Origin: Pseudomonadota bacterium | GTDB lineage: Bacteria; Pseudomonadota; Alphaproteobacteria; Rhizobiales; Rhizobiaceae | Assembly (NCBI GenBank): GCA_023404095.1 | Contig: JAEYDD010000038.1 | Location: forward strand, 179,179-243,178 | Direction: 5' to 3' | DNA length: 64,000 bases | In this document: one piece after another, positions 52,947 to 62,034 of the stretch | Layout of the letters: every line of letters starts with the position of its first letter | How positions within the stretch are numbered: position 1 is the first letter of the stretch | Position numbers and translations under genes: made by a program | Notes under the pieces: generated by a model | Seen by the model: only the letters and a program-made list of their open reading frames with translations | Databases searched by the model: none | Told to the model about the DNA's origin: nothing

Positions 52947-54299
52947 ATGTCAGTCACAGCCGCCGCACCGGAGAAATTCGATCTCGTCATTGACAATGTC
53001 ACCCTGGTCACACCCGGCCGGCCGGCCGCGCGCGACATGGCGGTGGCCATATGCGGGGGTTCTGTCACGCGTATCGCGGCCGCCGCGGAGCTACGGCACA
53101 GTCCTGCGGGCAGACGGATAGACGGACGCGGCGGTCTGCTGATGCCGGGCCTCGTCAACACGCACAACCATTCGCCTCTGATGATCGTGCGGGGGATGGT
53201 CGAGGATATCGGCTTCGCACCGGCCTATACGAAGGGCGTGCCGCAGGGCCACTGGCTTTCCGACGAGGAGACGCTGGCGCTTTCCCGCCTGGGTCTACTG
53301 GAGATGATCCGTTTCGGATGCACATCCATCGTTGACTACTATCGCAAGCCTTTGGCGTTGGCGCAGGCCGCAAACGAAGCGGGTATCCGCGCCTTTCTCG
53401 GTGGGCGTGTGATGGATGTCGACACGGCGGCCCTGGCCGAGGGGCGATTCCAGCATGATCCGGCGCTTGGCGAGGCAACGCTTGCCGACAATCTGAAGCT
53501 CATCGCCGACTGGGATGGCGCCAACAACGGCCTGATACGCTGCTTCTACGGCCCGCATGCGCCGGACACGGTCTCACGGGAGCTTTACCGGACAATAGCT
53601 GCCATGGCGGAAAAGGATGGCCGCCAGATCCACACACATCTAGCGCAGTCGCGTATGGAAGTTGCCCACATGCAGGCGCGCGAAGGCATGAGATCCAGCG
53701 AATTTCTTGAGGATGTCGGGGTATTGAACGAGCGTCTGGTCGCGGCGCATTGCATCTTTCTGGAAGAGGACGAGGTTGGAAAACTCGGCCGTGCCGGTGT
53801 ACAGGTCGCCCACGCGCCGATCGGCAATGCTTCGTTCGGTGCGGCCGCGCCGATCGCCGCACTTGCGGAAGCTGGAGCCAACATAACGCTTTGCACCGAT
53901 ACCAAGTCAGGCGACATGTTCGAGGCGATGCGAATGGCGCTGGCTTCGGCGCGGTTGCGTGCGAAGGAAACCTTTGTCTTCGACGCAGAAACGGTTTTCG
54001 GCTGGGCGACGACGGGTGGGGCGCGAGCGCTCGGCGTTGAGGACAAGGCCGGCCGGATCGAAATCGGCTATAGGGCGGATCTGACCCTGCTCGATTCCCG
54101 GGCGCCCAACCTCTACCCAATTGTCGACGGCTTCGGCGTCATTGCACATCTGGGATCCGGGGCAAACGTGCGAACCGTCATCTGCGACGGCAATGTCCTG
54201 ATCGACGATGGCCGGGCGACCTGGGCGGACGAGGACGAAATTATCGCCACGGCCCAGGCTGTCGCGGACCGGCTCTGGCAACGTGCAAGGGCTGCCTGA
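52947..54299 (+). CDS. Amidohydrolase, deaminase type (SsnA/TrzA/AtzA-like)
   Basis: The protein has 450 residues. The metal ligands are visible in LVNTHNHSPLMIVRG (His-x-His), IHTHLAQSRMEV, AAHCIFLEEDEV and LCTDTKSGDMFEA (Asp). This subgroup includes guanine and 8-oxoguanine deaminases, S-adenosylhomocysteine deaminase and triazine chlorohydrolases. It removes an exocyclic amino or similar group from a nitrogen heterocycle. Being divergent from the hydantoinase/PuuE/amidase operon, it could make the first change to the imported ring before opening. The ATG lies behind CCGGAGA. Confidence 0.88.
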   Translation: MSVTAAAPEKFDLVIDNVTLVTPGRPAARDMAVAICGGSVTRIAAAAELRHSPAGRRIDGRGGLLMPGLVNTHNHSPLMIVRGMVEDIGFAPAYTKGVPQGHWLSDEETLALSRLGLLEMIRFGCTSIVDYYRKPLALAQAANEAGIRAFLGGRVMDVDTAALAEGRFQHDPALGEATLADNLKLIADWDGANNGLIRCFYGPHAPDTVSRELYRTIAAMAEKDGRQIHTHLAQSRMEVAHMQAREGMRSSEFLEDVGVLNERLVAAHCIFLEEDEVGKLGRAGVQVAHAPIGNASFGAAAPIAALAEAGANITLCTDTKSGDMFEAMRMALASARLRAKETFVFDAETVFGWATTGGARALGVEDKAGRIEIGYRADLTLLDSRAPNLYPIVDGFGVIAHLGSGANVRTVICDGNVLIDDGRATWADEDEIIATAQAVADRLWQRARAA

Positions 54300-54310
54300 C
54301 ACGGCGCGCG

Positions 54311-55033
54311 CTAGCGGGGCGGGGATTCCGCCGCCTGTCCCCGCAAGACGGCGCAGACCGTATCGCCGGTATGGTTCAGGTGTTCTTGCCAGACGCGTCG
54401 CGCGGTCTCCGGGTCGCGCTTTCTGAGCGCTTCCATCAAGGTCTCGTGTTCGGCGACGGATTCGCTCCAGCGGTCCGGCTTCATGATCGCCATGTACCGG
54501 CCACGGCGTGCTCTCAGCATGAGCCCCGCATGGGTGGCGCCCAGGATGCTGTTGCCGGAAAAGTGGACCACCAGGTCGTGAATTCGGCTGTTGACATCGA
54601 AATAGGCGTCCTTGTCCTTGTTTCGGTAATGTTCAATCATGTCCGCATGCAGCATTTCGAGCTGCGCCAGTTCGTCGTCGGTGATGCGCTGGGCCGCCAA
54701 TTGTGCGGCCAGGCTCTCCATGCCGGCAATTACCTCGAAGAGTTCCCGGGCTTCCTCGACCGTGAACGAAATCACCCGCGCACCGCGATTCTGGGAGATC
54801 TCGACAAGGCCATCGCGTTCGAGCAGCTTCAATGCCTCGCGCAGCGGCGTGCGGGATACTTTCATGCGCACGCTCAGTTCCCGTTCGGGAATGCGGCTGC
54901 CGGGGACCATCTCGCCACGTATGATGAGGTTTCGCAGAAGCGCGGCCGCCTGATGGGCAAGCGGCTCCCGCTTCGAAAGAAGCACCTTGGGGGGCCGGCC
55001 TCGCTTCAAGAGCTTTTGCGTGGATGTCTCCAT
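54311..55033 (-). CDS. GntR-family regulator with FCD domain
   Basis: The protein has 240 residues with a basic N-terminus (KLLKRGRPPKVLLSKREP), the helix-turn-helix LLRNLIIRGEMVPGSRIPER, VRMKVSRTPLREALKLLERDG, and a helical FCD domain containing the ligand segments DVNSRIHDLVVHFSG and EHETLMEALRKRD. It is convergent with the amidohydrolase (11-base gap) and is the most likely regulator of the whole cyclic-amide locus through the palindrome at 52814-52829. Confidence 0.9.
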   Translation of the reverse strand: METSTQKLLKRGRPPKVLLSKREPLAHQAAALLRNLIIRGEMVPGSRIPERELSVRMKVSRTPLREALKLLERDGLVEISQNRGARVISFTVEEARELFEVIAGMESLAAQLAAQRITDDELAQLEMLHADMIEHYRNKDKDAYFDVNSRIHDLVVHFSGNSILGATHAGLMLRARRGRYMAIMKPDRWSESVAEHETLMEALRKRDPETARRVWQEHLNHTGDTVCAVLRGQAAESPPR

Positions 55034-55400
55034 ATCGCACTCACGTGTAGATGATGCTGCCTACCTACATCGGAAGGCGGTCGTTGACCATCCATCGTTG
55101 TCGCCGCAGTTTTGGGCGGCAGGGACGAGACGCCGTTCAGGGCACGTGCGAGGATCACTGATCCGCGACGGCATTGGGCCAGTGCCAGATGCGCCGGCTC
55201 CGCCCGCAAATCGAGCGGACAATTTCTCATCTGCCGCCAGGGTGGGTCGGCTCCCGTACGGTCAAGGCGCCATGAACGCGGTGCACGAGAGCAGCGTGAT
55301 GGCCACGATGATGTTTCCGCCGCTTTAATGTCGGTCGATGGCGATGGGCACGCCACCCGGCGTTGGTCAAATAGGCGAGCGAGTATGCGAAGTGAGTCCC
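55034..55400. other. Gene-free interval between GntR and RND genes
   Basis: About 370 bases without a credible gene. On the minus strand around 55260-55330 one frame gives a short hydrophobic run (NIIVAITLLSCTAFMAP) without a start codon or ribosome binding site; it might be the tail of a lost membrane protein. The promoter of the GntR gene should lie at the left end. Confidence 0.3.
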
Positions 55401-55426
55401 GACAGCCCCGGCGCATGCCGGGGCTG
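55401..55426. terminator. Strong hairpin downstream of the RND gene
   Basis: ACAGCCCCGGC (55401-55411) and GCCGGGGCTGT (55416-55426) form a perfect 11-bp stem with a GCAT loop, 21 bases after the RND stop on the minus strand. The plus-strand side is followed by TTGT only. It probably ends the pump operon. Confidence 0.65.
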
Positions 55427-55447
55427 TTTGTCCATAGGGCGGACGAC

Positions 55448-58400
55448 CTATTCCGCCGGTGCAGGATGCGCTGTTACCGTTGCCTCTCCATGCTGAGTTA
55501 GCGGGCGGTTGCCTGTGAGCTTGCGGATGAGCACATAGAACACCGGTGTCATGAAAATGCCGAAGAAGGTGACACCAATCATGCCGGAAAAGACGGCGAT
55601 ACCCATGGCGGCACGCATTTCGGCCCCTGCACCGGTCGAGGTGACCAGCGGCACGACGCCCATGATGAAGGCGGCCGATGTCATCAGGATCGGGCGAAGA
55701 CGCAGGCGGCTTGCCTCGATCGCGGCCTGGACCGGCGAGCGCCCGGCAAATTCCAGCTCGCGGGCGAATTCGACGATCAGGATCGCGTTCTTCGCCGAGA
55801 GACCCACAAGAACGATGAGGCCGATCTGGGTGAAGATGTTGTTGTCTCCACCCGTAAGCCACACGCCGGTCAGCGCCGCAAAGACACCCATCGGCACGAT
55901 CATGATGATTGCGAGCGGCAGGGTGAGGCTCTCATACTGTGCGGCCAGCACGAGATAGACCAGGAGCAGCGCCAGCGGGAAAACCAGGAAGCCGGACGAA
56001 CCCGCAAGGATCTGCTGATAGGTCAGGTCCGTCCACTCGAAGCTGATGCCCTTGGGCAGGGTTTCTGCTGCGATGCGCTCAACCGCCGCCTGTGCCTGGC
56101 CCGACGAAAAGCCCGGCGCCGGGCCGCCGTTGATGTCGGCGGCGAGGAAGCCATTGTAGCGCGTGGTGCGTTCCGGCCCCGTCGTGGCCTCGACCTTCAG
56201 AAGCGTCGAAAGCGGGATCATCTCGCCCGTCTGCGAGCGAACCTTCAGCGCGCCGATATCCTCTGCCCTTGCGCGGAACTTCGCATCCGCCTGGACACGC
56301 ACGCTGTAGGTGCGGCCAAAGGCGTTGAAGTCGTTGACATAGAGCGAACCCAGATAGATCTGCAGCGTGTCGAAGACATCGGTCACCGAGACACCCAGCT
56401 GTTCAGCCTTCTCGCGGTCGAGGTCGGCATAGAGCTGGGGCACGTTGATCTGGAAGCTCGAGAACAGGCCCGCCAGCTCCGGCGCCTGATAAGCCTGCGC
56501 CAGGAAGCCTTTGGTTGCTTCATCCAGCGCCTGATAGCCAAGCCCCGCCCTGTCCTCGATCTGCAGCTTGAAGCCGCCGGTCGTGCCGAGGCCCTGGACG
56601 GGCGGCGGCGGGAACATGGCGATGAAGGCATCCTGGATGGCGCCGAACTTCTGGTTCAGCTGCATGGCGATGGCGCCTGCCGAAAGCTCCGGCGTCGTGC
56701 GCTCCTCGAACGGCGCAAGACCCACGAAGACGATGCCGGCATTCGAGCCGTTGGTGAAGCCGTTGATCGACAGGCCGGGGAAGGCGATGGCGTGTTCGAC
56801 GCCGGGCTGCGCCAGCGTGATCTCGCTCATGCGCTGGATGACATCCTCGGTGCGGTCGAGGGTTGCGGCATCCGGAAGCTGCGCGAAACCGATCAGATAC
56901 TGCTTGTCCTGCGCCGGCACGAAGCCGCCGGGAACCGCCTGGAACAGCTGATAGGTGCCGCCGGCCAGAACCAGATACACCAGCATGACAAGGCTCTTGC
57001 GCGACAGGATCCTGCCGACGCCCTTTCCATAGGCATTCGAGCTTGCACCAAAGAACCGGTTGAAGCCGCGGAAGAACCAGCCGAAAGCGCGATCCATGAA
57101 GCGTGTCAGCCAGTCCTTCGGCGCATGGTGATCCTTCAGCAGCAGAGCCGAAAGAGCCGGAGACAGGGTCAGCGAGTTGATCGCGGAGATCACCGTCGAG
57201 ATGGCGATGGTGAGCGCGAACTGGCGGTAGAACTGACCGGAAAGGCCGGTGATGAAGGCGAGCGGCACGAAGACCGCCACGAGCACCAGCGCGATCGCGA
57301 TGATCGGTCCCGAAACTTCGCGCATGGCCTGATAGGTCGCCTCGCGTGGAGACAGCCCGTTTTCGATGTTGCGTTCGACGTTTTCCACCACGACGATCGC
57401 ATCGTCGACTACGATACCGATCGCCAGCACCAGTCCGAAGAGACTGAGGGCGTTGATCGAGAAGCCGAAGACATACATGACCGCAAAGGTACCAATGATC
57501 GAGACCGGGACGGCAAGCAGCGGAATGATCGAGGCGCGCCATGTCTGCAGGAACAGGATGACGACGAGAACGACAAGCGCAACGGCTTCCAGCAGCGTGT
57601 CGACGACCTTCTCGATCGAGGCACGCACGAACTGGGTCGTGTCATAGACGATATCGTAGCGGACGCCTTCCGGCATGGCGAGCTGCAGCTCGTCCATGGT
57701 CGCCTGCACCTGATCGGAGATCTCGATGGCGTTGGAGCCCGGCGCCTGGAAGACCGGGATGGCGACCGCCGCCTTGTTGTCGAGCAGCGAGCGCAGCGAA
57801 TAATCGGCAGCGCCCAGCTCGATGCGGGCGACGTCGTGCAGGCGGGTGATCGCGCCGTTCGCGCCGCTCTTTACGATGATGCGGCCAAACTCTTCCGGCG
57901 ACTGAAGCCGGCCCTGCGCGTTGACGGAGAGCTGCAGGTCGATACCGGAGACGCTCGGCGAAGCGCCGATAACGCCGGCCGCAGCCTGGACGTTCTGCTG
58001 GCGTATGGCGGCGACGACGTCGCTGGCTGCCAGCCCCCGCTCGGCAGCCTTCTGCGGGTCGATCCAGATGCGCATCGAGTAATCGCCGGAGCCGAAGATC
58101 TGTACCTGGCCGACACCATCGATACGCGCCAGCCGGTCCTTGATGTTGAGAACGGCATAGTTTCTGAGATAGGTAATGTCATACCGGTCATCGGGCGAGC
58201 TCAGATGGATCACCATCATCAGGTCCGGCGAGCTCTTGACGGTGGTGACGCCCAGCGTGCGCACCTCCGCCGGCAGGCGCGGCTCAGCCTGGCTGACGCG
58301 GTTCTGCACGAGCTGCTGCGCCTTGTCCGGGTCGGTGCCAAGAGCGAAGGTGACGGTCAGCGTCATCACGCCGTCGGCCGTTGCCTGGCTGGACATATAG

Positions 58401-58633
58401 AGCATGTCCTCGACGCCGTTGATCGACTCTTCGAGCGGTGTTGCCACCGTCTCGGCGATGACTTTCGGGTTTGCGCCCGGATACTGGGCTCGCACCACGA
58501 CGGAGGGCGGAACGACTTCGGGATATTCCGAGATCGGAAGTGATCGCATGCCGATCAGGCCGGCGATGACGATCAGTAGCGACAGGACACCGGCAAAGAC
58601 CGGTCGGTCGACAAAAAATCGTGAAATATTCAT
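55448..58633 (-). CDS. RND multidrug efflux permease (HAE1 family, AcrB/BepE-like)
   Basis: This 1061-residue protein has the AcrB layout: two repeats of one plus five helices separated by large periplasmic loops. The proton-relay Asp pair is in GIVVDDAIVVVENVERN (helix 4). The N-terminus MNISRFFVDRPVFAGVL, SPDLMMVIHLSSPD and the end of repeat 2 (GLIVLVGLSAKNAILIVEFA) are family signatures. It expels drugs, detergents or plant compounds with the adaptor encoded just upstream. No TolC-like outer-membrane gene is adjacent, so it must use one encoded elsewhere. A phenazine- or flavonoid-type substrate is possible but not shown. Confidence 0.95.
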   Translation of the reverse strand: MNISRFFVDRPVFAGVLSLLIVIAGLIGMRSLPISEYPEVVPPSVVVRAQYPGANPKVIAETVATPLEESINGVEDMLYMSSQATADGVMTLTVTFALGTDPDKAQQLVQNRVSQAEPRLPAEVRTLGVTTVKSSPDLMMVIHLSSPDDRYDITYLRNYAVLNIKDRLARIDGVGQVQIFGSGDYSMRIWIDPQKAAERGLAASDVVAAIRQQNVQAAAGVIGASPSVSGIDLQLSVNAQGRLQSPEEFGRIIVKSGANGAITRLHDVARIELGAADYSLRSLLDNKAAVAIPVFQAPGSNAIEISDQVQATMDELQLAMPEGVRYDIVYDTTQFVRASIEKVVDTLLEAVALVVLVVILFLQTWRASIIPLLAVPVSIIGTFAVMYVFGFSINALSLFGLVLAIGIVVDDAIVVVENVERNIENGLSPREATYQAMREVSGPIIAIALVLVAVFVPLAFITGLSGQFYRQFALTIAISTVISAINSLTLSPALSALLLKDHHAPKDWLTRFMDRAFGWFFRGFNRFFGASSNAYGKGVGRILSRKSLVMLVYLVLAGGTYQLFQAVPGGFVPAQDKQYLIGFAQLPDAATLDRTEDVIQRMSEITLAQPGVEHAIAFPGLSINGFTNGSNAGIVFVGLAPFEERTTPELSAGAIAMQLNQKFGAIQDAFIAMFPPPPVQGLGTTGGFKLQIEDRAGLGYQALDEATKGFLAQAYQAPELAGLFSSFQINVPQLYADLDREKAEQLGVSVTDVFDTLQIYLGSLYVNDFNAFGRTYSVRVQADAKFRARAEDIGALKVRSQTGEMIPLSTLLKVEATTGPERTTRYNGFLAADINGGPAPGFSSGQAQAAVERIAAETLPKGISFEWTDLTYQQILAGSSGFLVFPLALLLVYLVLAAQYESLTLPLAIIMIVPMGVFAALTGVWLTGGDNNIFTQIGLIVLVGLSAKNAILIVEFARELEFAGRSPVQAAIEASRLRLRPILMTSAAFIMGVVPLVTSTGAGAEMRAAMGIAVFSGMIGVTFFGIFMTPVFYVLIRKLTGNRPLTQHGEATVTAHPAPAE

Positions 58634-58757
58634 AGCGACACCCTCTCCAAAGGGCTGACTTGGGGACGAACTGTCCTTGGCCTGCGGCCGGAGGCCGAAA
58701 GCGCGGGTTCATGCGACAGGAAACAGGGGCCGGCGGAGGAGCCGCCGGCGATATCGA

Positions 58758-59951
58758 TTACTGGGCGGCAGCGACTTCCGTCTGCGGATCGACCACGACA
58801 CCGGGGCGGACGCGCTGGAGGCCGTTGACGACAATGCGGTCGCCGGGCATCAGGCCTTTTTCGACGATACGCTGGCCATCGACCGAGGCACCGAGCTGAA
58901 CTTGGCGATAGTTCACCGTGTTCTTGTCATCGACGACAAAGACGAACTTCTTGTCCTGATCGGTGCCCAGAGCACGTTCGCTGATCATCAGGCGCTTTTC
59001 CGCCTTCGGTTCGCCCATGCGGATACGCACGAACTGGCCTGGAATCAGGCGATTGCCGGGGTTTTCGAAAACGGCGCGGACGCGAATGGTGCCGCTTGCG
59101 GCATCGACCTCGTTGTCGATCAGCTGCAACTTGCCCTTCAGCGGCGTGCCCTCATCGCTCAGCGTCCCGATCTGCACCGGCACCTGCTCGATCGCCGGCA
59201 GCGCGCCGGAGTTTTGAGGAAGCTTCGCCAATGTGCGGGCGATGAGTTCCTCATTGGCGTTGAAGCTCGCATAGATTTCCCCGGAGGAAACCAGCGTGGT
59301 CAGGGGGGGCGTACCGGATCCGGCGGCGACGAGATTGCCCTCGGTGATCTCCAGCCTGCCGACGCGGCCATCGATCGGCGCGCGGATTTCGGTATAACCG
59401 AGATTGAGCTTCGCCGTGGTCAGTGCCGCTTCGGCGGCCTTGACATTGGCGACGGCCTCGTTGCGGGTGCTCTGGCGCTGGGTGAAATCGCTGTCAGAGA
59501 TGATGTTCTTGGCGACCAGCCTTTCCCCACGGGCAAGCTCGGTATCGGCGAGTTCCAGCCGCGAGCGGGCAGAAGCAAGCAGACTTTCGGCCTGCGCGAC
59601 GGCGGCTTCGTATGGAGCGGGATCAATCTTCACGAGAAGGTCGTTGGCCTTGACCAGTGCGCCTTCGCGGAAGTGAACCGACTGGATTTCACCGGCGACG
59701 CGCGAACGGATCTCGACGCGGTCGATGGCTTCGAGCCGGCCGGAAAAATCCTGCCAGGTGGAAACGTCGCGCGGCTCGACGGCCGCCACCGTGACCGGCA
59801 CGGCGGGGACCTCCGCAGCCGGCGTTGCGGCGGAAGCGGGCGTCACATTGACCCCCGGGATATAATCGAAATGGAATGCTACGGCTGAAATGGACGCAGC
59901 AACGCCCAGGCCGGCGCCCCACAGGGCCCAGCGTCTCTTGCTCGACGACAT
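58758..59951 (-). CDS. RND efflux periplasmic adaptor (membrane fusion protein)
   Basis: The protein has 397 residues. One N-terminal helix (WALWGAGLGVAASISAVAF) anchors it. The barrel-sandwich and lipoyl halves are in RVAGEIQSVHFREGALVKANDLLVKID and LGYTEIRAPIDGRVGRLEITEGNLV, flanking a coiled-coil hairpin (AQAESLLASARSRLELADTELARGERLVAKN). AAGGAG precedes the ATG. The permease gene follows 124 bases downstream, and a hydrolase-like gene lies 36 bases upstream on the same strand. A small hairpin, GGTCC-N6-GGACC, lies in that upstream gap. Confidence 0.93.
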   Translation of the reverse strand: MSSSKRRWALWGAGLGVAASISAVAFHFDYIPGVNVTPASAATPAAEVPAVPVTVAAVEPRDVSTWQDFSGRLEAIDRVEIRSRVAGEIQSVHFREGALVKANDLLVKIDPAPYEAAVAQAESLLASARSRLELADTELARGERLVAKNIISDSDFTQRQSTRNEAVANVKAAEAALTTAKLNLGYTEIRAPIDGRVGRLEITEGNLVAAGSGTPPLTTLVSSGEIYASFNANEELIARTLAKLPQNSGALPAIEQVPVQIGTLSDEGTPLKGKLQLIDNEVDAASGTIRVRAVFENPGNRLIPGQFVRIRMGEPKAEKRLMISERALGTDQDKKFVFVVDDKNTVNYRQVQLGASVDGQRIVEKGLMPGDRIVVNGLQRVRPGVVVDPQTEVAAAQ

Positions 59952-59987
59952 CGGTATCTCCTTATGGTCCTAAGCCGGACCTTTTAG

Positions 59988-60878
59988 TCAAAAACAGAAA
60001 GTCCTGTTTTCCAGTCCCTCTACAAAATTCTCAAATTCGGTGCGCAGTTCGGCCGGTGGAACGCAGCCCGCCGTCGCCTCCGCATCGTATATCTGCGTCC
60101 AGCCCTGACAGGCCGGAAGCACACGTTTTCGAACCTTCACGCCGGCTGCCGTCAGACGCGCCGCATAGTCGGCGGCCTCGTCGCGCAGCGGGTCGTCCTG
60201 CGATGTCAGGATCAGTGCGGGAGCCACACCTGACAGTCGCGAACAATGGCTGGGCGCGGCGTAGGGATGGCAATATCCCCCGCCGGAGCCGAGATAATGG
60301 CTCCAGCCTTCCGTCCAGCGGTCACGCATGCCGGTTTCCTGCGCTTCGCGGAAGGAAACCGTCGCCATCAGCGGGTCGATGAGCGGCGAGAGCAGGATCT
60401 GCCCGTCGATCTCATTCGGCATCTGATCGCGCGCCTTGAGCGCCACGCCCGCCGCCACATTGCCACCGGCCTCTTCGCCGGCAACGAGCAGCAGCGACCG
60501 GGGGCCGCCATAGACCTTGCGTTTCGCGCTCAGGCAACGCAGCGCGGCAAAGGCGAATTCAAGAGCCTTCGGAAAGACATTTTCCGAAGGCCCGGCATAA
60601 TCCGCCTCGATGACGACAGCACCGGAATTCGCAAAAGCCCTTGCGATCGGGCTTTCTTCATCCCGGCCCTTGTCGAGAAAGGCGCCGCCGCCGAAATAAA
60701 GAACGACCGGCGCTTTCTTGCTCTCGTTCGAGCCATCATAGATCCGGAAGGGCATGGTGCGCTTGTTGGCGCCATCCACTTCCATCTCTTTCCATTCGCT
60801 GCCCATTGCCTGGCCTTTCGCATGCCACACACTGTCCAAAATGGATGGGTGCACGCTTTCACTTGTTTTAGATATCAT
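59988..60878 (-). CDS. Alpha/beta-hydrolase-fold protein with lost catalytic Ser and His (HSL-like pseudoenzyme)
   Basis: The protein has 296 residues from the ATG at 60878. The sequence follows the hormone-sensitive-lipase group: the oxyanion segment is LYFGGGAF (Phe62 instead of His), and the nucleophile elbow is VAGEEAGGN, where Glu136 replaces the Ser of GDSAGG. Asp229 of the triad is kept (DDPLRDEA), but the His position reads ACQGW (Gln258). It should not act as a standard esterase. It is co-directional with the RND adaptor gene and may sense or bind a pump substrate (inference). The ribosome binding site is weak. Confidence 0.82.
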   Translation of the reverse strand: MISKTSESVHPSILDSVWHAKGQAMGSEWKEMEVDGANKRTMPFRIYDGSNESKKAPVVLYFGGGAFLDKGRDEESPIARAFANSGAVVIEADYAGPSENVFPKALEFAFAALRCLSAKRKVYGGPRSLLLVAGEEAGGNVAAGVALKARDQMPNEIDGQILLSPLIDPLMATVSFREAQETGMRDRWTEGWSHYLGSGGGYCHPYAAPSHCSRLSGVAPALILTSQDDPLRDEAADYAARLTAAGVKVRKRVLPACQGWTQIYDAEATAGCVPPAELRTEFENFVEGLENRTFCF

Positions 60879-60920
60879 TATTCCAAGCCAATTGGATAAG
60901 GGCTGGAAATTGGGTATCAC

Positions 60921-60938
60921 TATTCCAAATTCCGAATA
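60921..60938. promoter_or_regulatory. LysR-type box TATTC-N8-GAATA
   Basis: TATTC (60921-60925) and GAATA (60934-60938) form a dyad with a T-N11-A spacing typical of LysR sites. ATTCCAA is repeated at 60880-60886 and 60922-60928, 42 bases (four turns) apart. Both lie in the 91-base gap between the hydrolase-like gene and the divergent LysR gene. Confidence 0.5.
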
Positions 60939-60969
60939 ATACTGCGTCGCAACACAAAAGGGGGTGCTT

Positions 60970-61875
60970 ATGGACCAGCTTGCAGCCATGCGGGTTTTCG
61001 TACGCGTGGTGGAAACCGGCAATTTTTCCCGTGCGGCGATCGCCCTGAATATGCCCAAGACTACCGTCACCAATCTTATCCAGGGATTGGAGGCGCACCT
61101 GCGCACGACACTTCTCAACCGGACGACCCGCCGTGTGATGGTGACGACCGATGGGGCACTTTACTATGAACGCGCCAGCCAGATCATCTCCGAAATTGAC
61201 GAACTCGACGGCAGCCTCTCGAATTCGCAGGCTCAGCCCTCCGGGCGGCTGCGGGTCGAAATGGCCGGCGCCTTCGCCGACCTTGTCGTCATCCCCTCCC
61301 TCTGCGACTTCCATTCGCGGCACCCGCAGATCCAGATCGATCTCGGCGTCGGTGACCGTCTCGTGGACTACATGGCGGAGAACGTCGATTGCGCGCTGCG
61401 CGCCGGCACGCCGACCGACCAATCGTTGATCGCGCGCAAGATTTCTGAAATCGCCATGGTCACCTGTGCCTCCCCCGTCTACCTCGAGAAAATGGGCATG
61501 CCGACCACGCCGGAGGAGATGGCCGAAGGGCGCCACTTTGCCGTCGGCTACCTGCAGGCGCAGGCAGGCCGCATCCTGCCCATGGGATTTTCGCGAGACG
61601 GCGAAACCCGGGACATCGTTCCCCAGTATGTGATTTCCGCCAACGATGCCCGCTCTTATCTCACAGCCGCTCTGACAGGGCTTGGCGTTGCGCAGCTGCC
61701 GTTGTTCATGGTCCGCGAAGCCCTTGCCGACGGGCGCCTGATCCGCGTTCTTCCTATGTGGCAGCACGAACCGTTACCGCTGTACGTGGTCTATCCCCAA
61801 ACCCGGCATCTCAGCAACAAGGTGCGTGTGTTCGTGAACTGGCTGGTCGGTTTGATGCGCGATATCGACAAATGA
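60970..61875 (+). CDS. LysR family transcriptional regulator
   Basis: The protein has 301 residues from the ATG at 60970, spaced six bases from AGGGGG. The helix-turn-helix has MRVFVRVVETGNFSRAAIAL, MPKTTVTNLIQGLEAHL and RTTRRVMVTTDGALYYER. The effector domain is of the CrgA/DmlR group (VDCALRAGTPTDQSLIARKI). It diverges from the hydrolase-like, adaptor and RND genes and is the probable activator of that efflux operon. Confidence 0.92.
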   Translation: MDQLAAMRVFVRVVETGNFSRAAIALNMPKTTVTNLIQGLEAHLRTTLLNRTTRRVMVTTDGALYYERASQIISEIDELDGSLSNSQAQPSGRLRVEMAGAFADLVVIPSLCDFHSRHPQIQIDLGVGDRLVDYMAENVDCALRAGTPTDQSLIARKISEIAMVTCASPVYLEKMGMPTTPEEMAEGRHFAVGYLQAQAGRILPMGFSRDGETRDIVPQYVISANDARSYLTAALTGLGVAQLPLFMVREALADGRLIRVLPMWQHEPLPLYVVYPQTRHLSNKVRVFVNWLVGLMRDIDK

Positions 61876-62034
61876 GCAGCGTAAGAGTTTTGGGGACAAT
61901 GAAATAGCAGAAACGACCGGCGCTACGCTGGCTAATGAACGATAGCCGCGACTATGTGACCCAAGCGTGCCCGATGGGTCCACGGTGCCGGCTCCGAGCA
62001 CACAGTGTCCGCCGCCGTCATGGTTCTCGACGTT

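Noticed and set aside
56792..58543. Long open frame (583 codons) on the plus strand
   Set aside because: It lies wholly antisense to the RND permease; its Asp/Arg/His-rich text has no domain pattern and is the usual shadow of GC-rich coding DNA.
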